Below, in pieces: positions 16,803-26,543 of a stretch of DNA of 64,000 bases. The stretch is from Chitinophagales bacterium (GTDB taxonomy: Bacteria; Bacteroidota; Bacteroidia; Chitinophagales; Chitinophagaceae). A model generated the notes under the pieces. The model had not been told where the DNA came from, searched no databases, and saw nothing but the letters and a program-made list of their open reading frames with translations. Numbering within the stretch: the first letter of the stretch is position 1; each line of letters begins with the position of its first letter. Both the position numbers and the translations under genes were made by a program. The DNA is taken from the NCBI GenBank assembly GCA_017303835.1, contig JAFLBI010000001.1, positions 620,001 to 684,000 on the forward strand. The letters are read 5' to 3'.

Positions 16803-19493
16803 ATGAGCAAACGGCGTAAAATTAACGTAAAATATACCCCGGCTATTGCAGTACTCGCAGCATTCCTGATTTTAACAAAGTATCAGCAGGCAGCGGTTCA
16901 CCTGTCTGGGCAGTTTGGGCAATTTTTAACGTATCCTGACACATTGCCTGCAAAACCGGATTCTCCAAGGGTAAAACCCAATATCATTCGTACAGATAGC
17001 ACAAAACCTGCACGTGTTAATACAGTTGATACGATTGTTATTTCAAAAGATTCCATAGATGCCCCAATCAAATACACGGCAGAGGATTCCGGCGTTCTAA
17101 AAATTGAAACCAAGGAATTTCTACTGTACGGTAAAGCAGAGGCCGATTATAGCCAAATGCAACTGAAGGCAAACACGATTCAGTACGATCAAGCTTCACA
17201 ATTAGTAAGGGCATACGGTTCAAGAGACACAACCGGTAGTCCGCTGAGTAAACCTGAAATGCGCCAAGGTGAAATGACTTCTCTGAGTGATAGTATCACC
17301 TTCAACCTCAAGACATTGAAAGGGGTTACTAAAAATTCTTATTACAAAGAAGGTGAGATGTTTGTGAACGCAACACTCTTGAAAAAAGTGGATACCAATG
17401 CCTTCTTCGGGTATAATGCCAAATTCACTACTTGTAACCTGGATACCCCACACTTCGCCATCCGAGCTAAGAAACTCAAATTGATCAATAATAAAGTGGC
17501 CATGTCAGGCTTAGCCATTCCAGAATTTGAAGGAGTGCCTGTGCCTATCGGACTGCCCTTTGGTATTTATCCGCTCTCGCGGGGAAGAAGTTCAGGCCTG
17601 ATGGCGCCGCAATTCATCACTAGTGAGGATTTTGGTATTGGTTTGGAGGGATTGGGTTATTATAAGGTCTTGAGTGATTATGCTGATGTAACAGTAAGAA
17701 CCAATTTGTATTCATATGGCGGCTGGGCAGTGAATGTTGCGCCAAAGTATATGAAGCGCTATCATTATACAGGTGGTATGAACATCACGTTTCAGAATAC
17801 CAAATCCCTGAATCGTGGGTTTACTGCCAGTAAGGAGGAATTCAATAGTGTACGCAGCTTTATGATTAACTGGAACCATTCCAGAGATAATAGGGCAAGG
17901 CCGGGTACCAATTTTACGGCCAGTGTCAATTTTGGTAGTACCAGATTCAACCAGAACCTGCTCAATAACCCAATTCAGAATTTCCAGAACCAGCTAACTT
18001 CTTCAATTAGTTATACCAAGGATTGGAAGGGTAAAATAAATATGTCGGTAAACGCTACCCATAACCAAAACAACAATACCCGATTGGTAAACCTGAGTTT
18101 GCCAAATATTGGATTCAATATGGTGACGGTTTACCCGTTTCAAAAGAAAGAAAGAATTGGTACAGAACGTTGGTATGAGAAGCTGGGTATAGGTTTGAAT
18201 AGCCAATTACAAAATCAGATTTCTTTCTACGATACCGCTTTCAATATGCGCCGATTGCTGGATACCATGCAGTGGGGTGCATCGCATAGCATACCAATTA
18301 CTTTATCCTTACCTGCATTGGGGCCAATTACTATCGGTCCATCTATTTCGTATGATGAACGTTGGTACGGACAAAGAGTCATTCGTAACTGGAATGCAGT
18401 CAATAAAAAAGTAGATACTACTATCCAGCGTGGATTTTATGCGGCAAGACAAATGAGTTTTGGTATTTCTGCCAGCACGCGGATATTCGGTACTGTGGTG
18501 ATGAAGAAACCGATGGGTAATATCAAAGCCATTCGCCACGAAATCAGACCAAGTTTTGGTGTCTCTTACAAGCCTGATATGATGGCTCGTTATTACAAGA
18601 ATTTGCAAATCGATACAACAGGCCGTACTATCCGGGTTTCACAATTTGATGGAGGTATTCTGGGAAGCTTTAGTGAAGGCAGATTTGGTGGTATTAGTTT
18701 CGGCGTGGACAACCTGCTTGAAATGAAAGTGCGGGATAAAAAAGACACATCAGCACCGGATAAGAAAGTGCGCTTGATTGATGGCTTTGGTTTTACCTCA
18801 TCCTACAACTTAATGGCAGATAGTTTTGCCCTGTCTCCATTTAATTTTTACCTGCGATCCAATTTGTTTCAAAACATCAATATTACTGCCGGTTTTGTTT
18901 TAGATCCATACGAAACCGATAGCAGAGGCTTCAGAAAAAATCAGTTGCAGTGGTCGAGAAACAAGTTTAGTCCGGGCTCCATTACAACAGCCAATATCGC
19001 AATTTCAACCAGTTTCCAGGCAAAGACCAAGGATGGTAAAGAGAAGGATAAGGAGATTCCGATGGATCCTTTCATGACACCGGAGGAACAACAAAGACAA
19101 TTACAGTTTGCACGCGCAAATCCTGCAGAGTTTACGGATTTTGATATTCCCTGGAGCCTTAATTTATCATATTCTTTGAATTACTCCAGAACCATTAAGC
19201 CTGATTACAGTGGCTTTCAAAGTGTGATCATACAGGGTATGAGTTTCAATGGGGATTTCAGTTTGTCCAGTAAACTGAAGATTCTTGGAAATGGATTTTT
19301 GGATCTCAGTGCAGGTAAGATTCAGCAGTTCACTATGAGTCTTAGTCGTGAAATGCACTGTTGGCAATTATCTGCCAATGTAACACCAATAGGTTTGTTC
19401 CGTTCATTCAGTATTACAGTGAATCCTAAATCAGGTATTCTTCGCGATCTGCGCATCAATAGGGCCAGAACTTATTCTAACGCCGGCTTCTAA
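16803..19493 (+). CDS. LPS-assembly outer membrane protein LptD-like
   Basis: About 896 residues from the ATG that follows the promoter box (MSKRRKINVKYTPAIAVLAAF); a longer frame upstream would start inside the promoter. After a hydrophobic export segment comes an OstA-like domain (LYGKAEADYSQMQLKANTIQYDQ, residues about 105-260), then the barrel with the LptD hallmark PIGLPFGIYPLSRGRSSGLM. The last 600 residues are strand-rich (NITFQNTKSLNRGFTAS, WQLSANVTPIGLFRSFSITVNP). LptD, with LptE, inserts LPS into the outer leaflet. The Cys pattern of E. coli LptD is not obvious. Stop overlaps that of the acyltransferase by four bases. Confidence 0.88.
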   Translation: MSKRRKINVKYTPAIAVLAAFLILTKYQQAAVHLSGQFGQFLTYPDTLPAKPDSPRVKPNIIRTDSTKPARVNTVDTIVISKDSIDAPIKYTAEDSGVLKIETKEFLLYGKAEADYSQMQLKANTIQYDQASQLVRAYGSRDTTGSPLSKPEMRQGEMTSLSDSITFNLKTLKGVTKNSYYKEGEMFVNATLLKKVDTNAFFGYNAKFTTCNLDTPHFAIRAKKLKLINNKVAMSGLAIPEFEGVPVPIGLPFGIYPLSRGRSSGLMAPQFITSEDFGIGLEGLGYYKVLSDYADVTVRTNLYSYGGWAVNVAPKYMKRYHYTGGMNITFQNTKSLNRGFTASKEEFNSVRSFMINWNHSRDNRARPGTNFTASVNFGSTRFNQNLLNNPIQNFQNQLTSSISYTKDWKGKINMSVNATHNQNNNTRLVNLSLPNIGFNMVTVYPFQKKERIGTERWYEKLGIGLNSQLQNQISFYDTAFNMRRLLDTMQWGASHSIPITLSLPALGPITIGPSISYDERWYGQRVIRNWNAVNKKVDTTIQRGFYAARQMSFGISASTRIFGTVVMKKPMGNIKAIRHEIRPSFGVSYKPDMMARYYKNLQIDTTGRTIRVSQFDGGILGSFSEGRFGGISFGVDNLLEMKVRDKKDTSAPDKKVRLIDGFGFTSSYNLMADSFALSPFNFYLRSNLFQNINITAGFVLDPYETDSRGFRKNQLQWSRNKFSPGSITTANIAISTSFQAKTKDGKEKDKEIPMDPFMTPEEQQRQLQFARANPAEFTDFDIPWSLNLSYSLNYSRTIKPDYSGFQSVIIQGMSFNGDFSLSSKLKILGNGFLDLSAGKIQQFTMSLSREMHCWQLSANVTPIGLFRSFSITVNPKSGILRDLRINRARTYSNAGF

Positions 19494-20224
19494 CGATTGG
19501 CATCATAATAGTTCCACATAGTTTGGAAGACTTCATCTTTTAAAGCAACGCTTTGTTTGCCTTTACTTTCAATGGGAGCCAAGAAATGAATTTCCAGTTT
19601 GTGTGGTATGAGATAAAAAAACTTATTCACCGGTAAGGCTTTGCCGGTATTGAATATGAGTGTGGGTATTACGGCGTTTCCGGTATCTGTTGCCAGTTTA
19701 AATGCGCCGTCATAGAATTTTTTCAATGGTTCACCTGTTCTGTTGCGGGTACCTTCTGGATAAATGCACATGTGCATACCAGCTTTCAGTACATGGCGCA
19801 TTTCGTCAAAACTTTTTCTCCTGCTTTGTTCACTGTTGCGATCTACCAATACAGAACCTTTACGATAGTAGAAACCAAAAATGGGTACTTTGGCAAAAGA
19901 GGTTTTGGCAATGGTTTTATTGGGGCCAGGAATAAAAGGTGAGGAGAGTGGCACATCCAATAAAGTGTTGTGGTTGCAAGTGATGATATAGGAAGTATTG
20001 GGTGCGAAGTTTTCTTTGCCGCGCACTTTTACCGGGCAACCAATCAATGTTAACCAAACACGCATCCAGATGCGAGCCAACTTGATGAATAAATCCTGAC
20101 TACGCCACTCAGGCCATAAATGCGTGAGCATGGATGGAATGAATATCAGCAGAAATGTGCCCACGAAAGTCAATAGGCCCCACAAAGCCCAAATGCGCGC
20201 AAATATGTTTTTCAGCAAGTTCAT
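19490..20224 (-). CDS. 1-acyl-glycerol-3-phosphate acyltransferase family (PlsC-like)
   Basis: 244 residues, an inner-membrane enzyme that adds an acyl chain to lysophosphatidic acid or a related lipid. Two hydrophobic N-terminal helices precede the acyltransferase motif NHNTLLD (HX4D) and the substrate motif YPEGTRNRTG. A third block VIPTLIFNTGKALP also fits the family. It lies nine bases downstream of the uracil-DNA glycosylase gene on the same strand and converges on lptD. Confidence 0.9.
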   Translation of the reverse strand: MNLLKNIFARIWALWGLLTFVGTFLLIFIPSMLTHLWPEWRSQDLFIKLARIWMRVWLTLIGCPVKVRGKENFAPNTSYIITCNHNTLLDVPLSSPFIPGPNKTIAKTSFAKVPIFGFYYRKGSVLVDRNSEQSRRKSFDEMRHVLKAGMHMCIYPEGTRNRTGEPLKKFYDGAFKLATDTGNAVIPTLIFNTGKALPVNKFFYLIPHKLEIHFLAPIESKGKQSVALKDEVFQTMWNYYDANR

Positions 20225-20233
20225 GTTCTTGAA

Positions 20234-20905
20234 TTAAAGGTGCCAGTCGATAGGTGCTTTTCCTTGTTTAGCGAGTAGTTCATTGGTTTTACTGAAATGC
20301 TTGCAACCAAAAAATCCCTTATCAGCACTAAAGGGAGACGGATGCGCCGCTTTGAGTACATGGTGTTTGGTTTCGTCAATTAGCACTTGTTTCTCTAGTG
20401 CAAAGCGCCCCCAGAGCAGGAATACGATTCCTTGCTTTTGATCTGAGAGGGTACGGATCACGTAATCAGTAAAATCCATCCAGCCAATTTTGGCGTGACT
20501 GGCAGGTTCATTGGCACGTACAGTTAATGCTGCATTCAAAAGCAATACACCCTGATCGGCCCATTTGGTGAGATTGCCAGTTGATGGAATGAGCATGCCG
20601 ATATCAGCTTTCAGCTCCTTAAAAATGTTGACCAATGAGGGTGGTGGCGGAACACCATCTTGAACTGAAAAGCTGAGTCCGTGCGCTTGACCCGGTCCAT
20701 GATAGGGGTCTTGCCCTAAAATCACCACTTTCACGTTGTTGAATGGTGTATGTTCAAAAGCATTGAAAATGAGCTGACCCGGAGGGTAGATGGTTTTGCC
20801 AGAAGCTCTTTCTGTTTTCAGGTGGGTAACAATTTGGAGGAACCAAGGCTTGTGAAAAGCCGCCTGTAGCGCTTGTTTCCAGCTTTCTTCAATTTTTACC
20901 TCCAT
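20234..20905 (-). CDS. ung: Uracil-DNA glycosylase, family 1
   Basis: Removes uracil from DNA to start base excision repair. The frame runs open through the tRNA-Arg gene, so I use the internal ATG (MEVKIEESWKQALQ), giving 223 residues, the normal size. Motifs: VVILGQDPYHGPGQAHGLSF (water-activating loop with catalytic Asp), LLNAALTVRANEPASH, and AAHPSPFSADKGFFGCKHF (His-containing Leu-intercalation loop). First gene of a pair with the acyltransferase. Confidence 0.96.
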   Translation of the reverse strand: MEVKIEESWKQALQAAFHKPWFLQIVTHLKTERASGKTIYPPGQLIFNAFEHTPFNNVKVVILGQDPYHGPGQAHGLSFSVQDGVPPPPSLVNIFKELKADIGMLIPSTGNLTKWADQGVLLLNAALTVRANEPASHAKIGWMDFTDYVIRTLSDQKQGIVFLLWGRFALEKQVLIDETKHHVLKAAHPSPFSADKGFFGCKHFSKTNELLAKQGKAPIDWHL

Positions 20906-20942
20906 GATTGCGAAACAGTTTGGGCGCAAACTAATTAAAATA

Positions 20943-20950
20943 TATTTTTG
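20943..20950 (+). promoter_or_regulatory. -7 promoter box of tRNA-Arg(UCU)
   Basis: TATTTTTG, 17 bases upstream of the mature tRNA 5' end. Confidence 0.65.
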
Positions 20951-20967
20951 CCAGCCCAAAAAGGGAT

Positions 20968-21041
20968 GGTCCGGTAGCTCAGCTGGATAGAGCAACTGCC
21001 TTCTAAGCAGTAGGTCATTGGTTCGAATCCAATCCGGATCA
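20968..21041 (+). tRNA. tRNA-Arg (anticodon UCU)
   Basis: Cloverleaf of 74 nt. Acceptor GGTCCGG pairs with CCGGATC with one G-U pair, discriminator A. The D arm contains AGCTCAGCTGGATAGAGC. Anticodon stem ACTGC/GCAGT encloses CTTCTAA, so anticodon TCT, reading AGA/AGG. The T arm is GGTTCGAATCC. CCA is not encoded. Confidence 0.95.
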
Positions 21042-21042
21042 C

Positions 21043-21071
21043 AAAACCCCTCGCATTTGCGAGGGGTTTTT
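21043..21071 (+). terminator. Rho-independent terminator after tRNA-Arg(UCU)
   Basis: AAAACCCCTCGCA and TGCGAGGGGTTTT form a 13-bp stem with a two-base loop followed by T residues. Confidence 0.9.
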
Positions 21072-21136
21072 GTTTGTACCGCCCTTCTGCTGAAATCAGA
21101 ATAATTTGTAATTTGATTTTCCTTAAACCAACGCAC

Positions 21137-22018
21137 ATGAAAAAATCATTCTTAACCAAGACATGGGATGTCTTGCAATATATATTTATCTATTTTCTAT
21201 CACTGGTATTAATTGCTTTTGCCTTTTCTAAGTTTTTCGATAACCAATTTGAAATATATAAGTATTCAGGTTATGTGCCTTTAAAGGATGTTTCACGAAT
21301 GACGCATGCATGGTCTTTCTTTGGTCGCTCTTACCCCTATAACTTGTTCTTAGGTATTATTGAATTTGGGGCAGGCGCATTGATTTTGTTTAAGCGTACG
21401 AGATTAATAGGTCTTTTACTAGCACTTGGATTATTCGCCAATATCCTTATTATCGATATCGAATTTCAAGTGAAAGATGCGCTGACGCATGTTATTGTAG
21501 AAACGATTATGGTCATACTCTTGCTGATTCCTTATTTGCCAAGTTTGAAAGCGTTCTTCTGGAATATGGCTGGTAAGATTCAGTCCGAAAGCCAGATAAC
21601 TGTCTCCAAATTCGCACGTATTGCGCCTATTGCTTTTATAGCACTGCTTTGTATTGGCTTTTTGGTTGAAGCATATTTGTTTGCGCAATCCAAAGAAAAG
21701 TTTATGGGTGAATATGCTATTCAAAGAATGGTGGTTGCTAATGATACACTGCCATTAAGTGGTGGAAAAAATACCAAACAGCCGATGTTATTCTTTGAGT
21801 TTGGTAACGTGTGCATCCTCTCTGCAGATGATTCAACTTTTTGGGGTGATTATTTTATTAGAAAAGATAGTATTGAGATCGTCTTAGATAAGCAGTTTCG
21901 AGGCGTAAAATCAATAAAAGCCGGTTTGAACAGGTCGCAAGCGCTGATACAGGGTATTACTGATCAGCAGCAACCAATACAGGTTCAATTGGCAACAATG
22001 CCTAAGCGAAAGAAATAG
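21137..22018 (+). CDS. DoxX-like integral membrane protein
   Basis: About 293 residues, starting at MKKSFLTKTW; the frame upstream reads back into the terminator. The first half has four hydrophobic helices in a DoxX-type layout (VLIAFAFSKFFDNQF, LFLGIIEFGAGALILF, IGLLLALGLFANILII, IVETIMVILLLIPYL). A fifth helix (IAPIAFIALLCIGFLVEAYLF) leads to a C-terminal polar domain of about 100 residues (ILSADDSTFWGDYFIRKDSI) that resembles a small beta sheet. DoxX proteins are linked to redox or quinone-related roles, but this fusion has no assigned function. Its stop directly abuts that of the CoiA-like gene. Confidence 0.65.
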   Translation: MKKSFLTKTWDVLQYIFIYFLSLVLIAFAFSKFFDNQFEIYKYSGYVPLKDVSRMTHAWSFFGRSYPYNLFLGIIEFGAGALILFKRTRLIGLLLALGLFANILIIDIEFQVKDALTHVIVETIMVILLLIPYLPSLKAFFWNMAGKIQSESQITVSKFARIAPIAFIALLCIGFLVEAYLFAQSKEKFMGEYAIQRMVVANDTLPLSGGKNTKQPMLFFEFGNVCILSADDSTFWGDYFIRKDSIEIVLDKQFRGVKSIKAGLNRSQALIQGITDQQQPIQVQLATMPKRKK

Positions 22019-22729
22019 TTATAAGAAACCTGATGAAATTAATTCCGGAAGAAATGAAACATCCCCTCCGTATTTCTCTAAAAATCTTTTCTTAGATACT
22101 TTCTTAAATAAACCCTCATTAGTTCCCATGCCTTCAATAATCCTAAACAAAATGGGTGAGCCAAAGTCAATGAAAATGTCCCTTTTTGATTGGGACCATG
22201 ATTTACGAGGCCAGCTCCACTTAAAAGGGTATTTACTATATTCATCCAATTTCCTTTTTTCTCTGGATGTACTATTTGACTGCATTATAAAACGGTTATA
22301 GCTGCTTATTTCCTCAGTTATATCAGAAGATGTATCCTTAAAGTTATCTTTAAATTCATTGCCATTTATTATCCATAGCATCTGCTCGCCATAAAATTCT
22401 TCTCTTTTCACGATAGTTTGCTTCTGAATTGGCGAATTCTGTAGTTCAATTATCACATTGCTTTTTGTCCGAACATCAGCGATATGTTTAATTCTATCCT
22501 TTGTGATTATGACTTCACTTTTTTCTTTCCCAAAAGCATGTTTCCATTTTTTATGCCATTCAGTTTCAGGTTCATGCCAACTGTCGCAGTTTTCGTCTGC
22601 AACGTGAGCCCAGTGCCATAAATTTATCTCACCACATTTAGAGAATACATCACCATGACACAAAGGACATTTGCCATGCAACTTTGGTCGAGCTTCAACT
22701 TTTTCTCCATTGACATTTGCGTATAGCAT
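22019..22729 (-). CDS. CoiA-like nuclease-fold protein
   Basis: 236 residues. Starts MLYANVNGEKVEARPK, followed by a zinc-knuckle-like CPLCHGDV and WHWAHVADENCDSWHEPETEWHKKWK, the WHK pattern of CoiA-family proteins. The catalytic-looking core is IKHIADVRTK then VIIELQNSPI, a D..(E/Q)xQ variant of the PD-(D/E)XK nuclease fold. CoiA in Streptococcus acts in transformation; in Bacteroidota the relatives have no proven role and could act in DNA uptake or defence. Codon use looks more AT-rich than in the neighbours, so transfer is possible. Isolated between housekeeping genes. Confidence 0.8.
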   Translation of the reverse strand: MLYANVNGEKVEARPKLHGKCPLCHGDVFSKCGEINLWHWAHVADENCDSWHEPETEWHKKWKHAFGKEKSEVIITKDRIKHIADVRTKSNVIIELQNSPIQKQTIVKREEFYGEQMLWIINGNEFKDNFKDTSSDITEEISSYNRFIMQSNSTSREKRKLDEYSKYPFKWSWPRKSWSQSKRDIFIDFGSPILFRIIEGMGTNEGLFKKVSKKRFLEKYGGDVSFLPELISSGFL

Positions 22730-22866
22730 TATTTATGCTGAATTACTTAAGCAATTTATCAAGTTAGTTGGAATTAATCCATAGGAGGATATAATAAGCT
22801 GTTTATGAAGCCTATAGCAAATTCACCTATCTGCCTTTGGCACTTGGCCTTGCGCCCTTGAAACCG

Positions 22867-22874
22867 TACTTTTG
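22867..22874 (+). promoter_or_regulatory. -7 promoter box of glnS
   Basis: TACTTTTG, 18 bases before the glnS ATG. Confidence 0.65.
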
Positions 22875-22892
22875 CCACCTAATTGGCTATCC

Positions 22893-24554
22893 ATGAGTGA
22901 AGAGAAAAGCTTGAATTTTATTGAGGAAATTATTGAGAACGACCTGAATAGTGGTAAATTCAGTTCTATTGTCACCCGCTTTCCGCCGGAACCCAATGGC
23001 TACCTGCATATTGGTCATGCCAGTTCCATTTGCCTAAACTTCGGTTTAACCAAGAAATACCCCGGTTATACGAATCTCCGTTTCGACGATACCAACCCAA
23101 CCACTGAGGAAACAGAATATGTAGAAAGTATCAAAGAAGATATTCGTTGGATGGGTTTTGAGTGGAAGCATGAATTATATGCTTCTGATTATTTCCAGCA
23201 GCTCTATGATTTTGCTGTGTTACTAATCAAAAAGGGATTGGCTTATGTGGATGATTCTACCAGCGAAGCCATTGCTGCCATGAAAGGAACGCCAACTGAG
23301 CCTGGTAAGGATAGTCCGTTCAGAAACCGTTCAGTAGAAGAAAACCTCGATTTGTTTCAGCGCATGAAGCATGGTGAGTTTCCTGATGGAAGCAGAACCC
23401 TGCGTGCTAAGATTGATATGGCCCATATCAATATGCTGATGCGCGATCCAATCTTGTATCGTATTAAGCATGCACATCACCATCGTACGGGAGATGCCTG
23501 GTGTATTTATCCGATGTATGATTTTGCGCATGGTCAGAGCGATTCCATTGAAAACATCACACACTCCATTTGTACACTAGAATTTGTACCGCACAGAGAA
23601 TTGTATGATTGGCTGATTGCACAATTGGAAATTTATCCATCACATCAATATGAGTTTGCGCGCAGAAACATCAATTATACGGTTACCAGTAAGCGTAAAC
23701 TCTTACAGTTGGTGAATGAAGGCCATGTAACCGGCTGGGATGATCCGCGTATGCCAACCATCAGCGGTTTACGCAGAAGAGGTTTTACGCCGGAGAGTAT
23801 CCGCGATTTCTGTGACCGTATAGGCGTAGCCAAGCGTGAGAATATGGTGGATGTTGGCTTGTTGGAATTTTGTGTGCGTGAGCACCTGAATAAAGTAGCT
23901 CAGCGTAGAATGGTGGTATTTGATCCATTGAAAGTGGTGATAACGAATTATACTGCTGCAGAGGAATTATTGCCAACGGAAAACAATCCGGAAGACCCGA
24001 ATGGTGGTACACGCATGGTGCCATTCTCTGCGGAGATATTTATTGAGCAGGATGATTTTATGGAGAATCCGCCTAAGAAGTATTTCCGTTTGGCGCCCGG
24101 ACAAATGGTTCGTCTGAAGAGTGCATATATCATCCGCTGCGAAGAAGTCGTAAAAGATGCCGATGGAAAACTGATTGAATTACGTTGTACCTATATCCCA
24201 GAAAGCAAGAGCGGTTCTGATACATCTGGCATTAATGTGAAAGGTACCCTGCATTGGGTGAGTGCCAAACACGCAGTGAGTGCAGAAGTACGTTTATACG
24301 ATCGTTTATTCCGCGTGGAAGATCCAACTGATGAAGAAGGTGATTTTAAGGAATATTTGAATCCTGAATCATTGCAGGTGGTGAACCGTGTATACGCAGA
24401 GCCAGATTTGCTCAATGCTGATTTGAATAGTCGTTATCAGTTCTTGCGTAAGGGATATTTCTGCCTCGATAAAGAAAGCACTACCGAACACCTCGTCTTT
24501 AACCGTACTGTTACGTTAAAAGATGCCTGGGCCAAGGAAGTGAAGAAAGCCTAA
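22893..24554 (+). CDS. glnS: Glutaminyl-tRNA synthetase
   Basis: Charges tRNA-Gln with glutamine. 553 residues from MSEEKSLNFIEEI, the first ATG after the promoter box. Class I motifs: PPEPNGYLHIGHASSIC (HIGH) near residue 35, RFDDTNP, and VTSKRKLLQLV, the KMSKS equivalent, near residue 265. The C-terminal half contains the anticodon-binding beta barrels (RLAPGQMVRLKSAYIIRCEE). GlnRS is found in some Bacteroidota and makes the GatCAB amidation route for Gln unnecessary. tilS begins five bases after its stop. Confidence 0.97.
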   Translation: MSEEKSLNFIEEIIENDLNSGKFSSIVTRFPPEPNGYLHIGHASSICLNFGLTKKYPGYTNLRFDDTNPTTEETEYVESIKEDIRWMGFEWKHELYASDYFQQLYDFAVLLIKKGLAYVDDSTSEAIAAMKGTPTEPGKDSPFRNRSVEENLDLFQRMKHGEFPDGSRTLRAKIDMAHINMLMRDPILYRIKHAHHHRTGDAWCIYPMYDFAHGQSDSIENITHSICTLEFVPHRELYDWLIAQLEIYPSHQYEFARRNINYTVTSKRKLLQLVNEGHVTGWDDPRMPTISGLRRRGFTPESIRDFCDRIGVAKRENMVDVGLLEFCVREHLNKVAQRRMVVFDPLKVVITNYTAAEELLPTENNPEDPNGGTRMVPFSAEIFIEQDDFMENPPKKYFRLAPGQMVRLKSAYIIRCEEVVKDADGKLIELRCTYIPESKSGSDTSGINVKGTLHWVSAKHAVSAEVRLYDRLFRVEDPTDEEGDFKEYLNPESLQVVNRVYAEPDLLNADLNSRYQFLRKGYFCLDKESTTEHLVFNRTVTLKDAWAKEVKKA

Positions 24555-24559
24555 CCGAT

Positions 24560-25900
24560 ATGCATACCGCATTCCAACAAATCATGGCCGCACAATTTTC
24601 TTTTGTGCAGCGCCAGCATACCATCCTGCTTGCCATTAGTGGTGGAGTTGATTCTGTGGTATTGGCTAATTTGTTGTTGAATGCTGGTTTTCGGATTGAG
24701 TTAGCACATATGAATTTTCAATTACGTGGTGAGGAGAGTCTGCGTGATGAGCAATTCGTTCAAGATTTCGCCAAGCAAAGAAATTTGGTTTGCCATATCA
24801 AGCGGGTTGATACCCAATCTTTCATGGAGCAGCATAACATGGGTGTGCAGGAAGCAGCCCGAGTATTGCGGTATCAATGGTTTGAAGCATTGATGCTAGA
24901 TCGAAAACTTGATTATCTGGCTACTGCGCATCATGCAGATGATCAATTGGAAACTGTATTTTGGCATTTTTTCCGCGGTACAGGTATCAACGGGTTGAAG
25001 GGGATGGATGCATATTCGCCTAAACAAAAATTGATTCGTCCCTTGCTGTCATTTCATAAAGACGCTATTCTTGCACAAGCAAAAGCTGATGGATTGGCTT
25101 TTGTGGAAGATAGTAGCAATGCTGATAGTGATTACACTAGAAATTTCTTTAGAAATGAAGTATTGCCCTTGATTGAATCGCGGATGCCGCAAGCAAAACA
25201 ACAAGCGCTACAGACCATTCAGTATTTACAGGATAATGCAATCATCCTCAAGCATACAATTGATCAGTGGAAAAAGAAACTATTGATCGCTGATGGAGTG
25301 CAATACCGAATTCCCATCTTATTGCTGCAAGAATATCCAGCTTGGACAACTGTTTTGTGGGAGCTACTGCATCCTTATGGTTTTACAGCCGGACAGCATG
25401 CAGAGATTGTCAAATTATTGCAGGCAGAAAATAGCAGTTATGTAAGTGGTGAAACACATCGTGTGATTAAAGATCGTAAGCACTTGCTGGTTGCTCCAAT
25501 AAAGTCTACAGTTGATCCACAAACATTGTTAATTGAAGCGGGACAAGCGAGTATTTCATTTTCATTAGGAGAGTTGCTAATTCAACAAACAGCAGTGCCG
25601 AAAGAAATCAGTGCAGATCCAATGCTTGCATTGATTGATGCAAGTGCATTAACATTCCCATTTTTATTGCGTCCATGGCGGGTAGGCGATTATTTCTATC
25701 CCCTCGGTATGCGCAAGAAGAAAAAGTTGAGTCGGTTCTTTGGCGATATCAAATTGTCACGCACTGAAAAAGAACAAGTATGGGTGATTGAATCCAATAA
25801 AAAGGTTGTCTGGATTCTTGGTCATCGTATTGACGATCGATTTAAAATCACGCCGCTGACCAAGCAGGTTGTTCAGATCCGCTTTAAAAAGAACGCATAA
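24560..25900 (+). CDS. tilS: tRNA(Ile)-lysidine synthase
   Basis: Modifies C34 of tRNA-Ile(CAU) to lysidine so that it reads AUA. 446 residues. The N-type ATP pyrophosphatase motif ISGGVDSVVLANLLL is near residue 27; LATAHHADDQLETVFWHFFRGTGI and EDSSNADSDYTRNFFRNEVLP are further family blocks. The C-terminal TilS domain is seen in RPWRVGDYFYPLGM followed by LSRFFGDIKLSRTEKE. Second gene of the glnS operon; its last 17 bases overlap the rhomboid gene on the other strand. Confidence 0.97.
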   Translation: MHTAFQQIMAAQFSFVQRQHTILLAISGGVDSVVLANLLLNAGFRIELAHMNFQLRGEESLRDEQFVQDFAKQRNLVCHIKRVDTQSFMEQHNMGVQEAARVLRYQWFEALMLDRKLDYLATAHHADDQLETVFWHFFRGTGINGLKGMDAYSPKQKLIRPLLSFHKDAILAQAKADGLAFVEDSSNADSDYTRNFFRNEVLPLIESRMPQAKQQALQTIQYLQDNAIILKHTIDQWKKKLLIADGVQYRIPILLLQEYPAWTTVLWELLHPYGFTAGQHAEIVKLLQAENSSYVSGETHRVIKDRKHLLVAPIKSTVDPQTLLIEAGQASISFSLGELLIQQTAVPKEISADPMLALIDASALTFPFLLRPWRVGDYFYPLGMRKKKKLSRFFGDIKLSRTEKEQVWVIESNKKVVWILGHRIDDRFKITPLTKQVVQIRFKKNA

Positions 25901-26528
25901 AGTCCATCACCTGGCGGATAAAACTTTCCAAAGGATCAAATCCTTTAAAGAAAACAGAAGCAATCAGGATAAACACAATACCTGATACAGCGCCCCAGAT
26001 ATGTGCGGAGTGATTCACATTATCGCCACCACGTTTTTCCATGTAAGCTGAACCAATCAGATATATTGGTGCGAATACGAATCCCGGAATAATCGGTGGC
26101 AGAATGAATAAACCAATCTTGATAGTAGGATAGAGGAAGATGCCTGCAAAGACAATGGCAGAAACAGCCCCCGAAGCACCCAAACTTCTATACCAATAAT
26201 CATCCTTGTGTTTGATATAGGTTGAAATAACACTTACGATGGTTGCCAAGAAATAAAGCAGCAAATACATCACAGTGCCAAGTCCCGGATAGATTTGTGC
26301 AAATGCTTCTTCAACGATATCGCCAAACATATACAGCGATAGCATATTGAACAGTAAGTGTGTGATATCAGCATGAATAAAACCACAAGTAATAAAACGG
26401 TACCATTGTTTTTTGGTCTTGATGATGGCTGGTTGAAAAATCAGGTCATCAATCGTTTTATGATTGGAGAATGCAGGAAAAGAAATAATCGTGGTGAGTA
26501 TGATAATAGAGAGTGTAGAATTGATCAT
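25884..26528 (-). CDS. Rhomboid family intramembrane serine protease
   Basis: 214 residues with about six membrane helices. Rhomboid marks: TCGFIHADITHLLFNMLSLY (helix with the HxxxN-type pattern), GASGAVSAIVFAG (catalytic Ser in GxSG) and NHSAHIWGAVSGIVF (catalytic His). It would cleave membrane proteins within or near the bilayer; substrates are unknown. It follows rlmH by 15 nt on the same strand, a probable two-gene operon. Confidence 0.92.
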   Translation of the reverse strand: MINSTLSIIILTTIISFPAFSNHKTIDDLIFQPAIIKTKKQWYRFITCGFIHADITHLLFNMLSLYMFGDIVEEAFAQIYPGLGTVMYLLLYFLATIVSVISTYIKHKDDYWYRSLGASGAVSAIVFAGIFLYPTIKIGLFILPPIIPGFVFAPIYLIGSAYMEKRGGDNVNHSAHIWGAVSGIVFILIASVFFKGFDPLESFIRQVMDFMRSF

Positions 26529-26543
26529 AGCGCAAAATTAGGG

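Noticed and set aside
20906..21136. N-terminal extension of uracil-DNA glycosylase
   Set aside because: This part runs antisense through the tRNA-Arg gene and its terminator; the normal-length protein starts at 20905.
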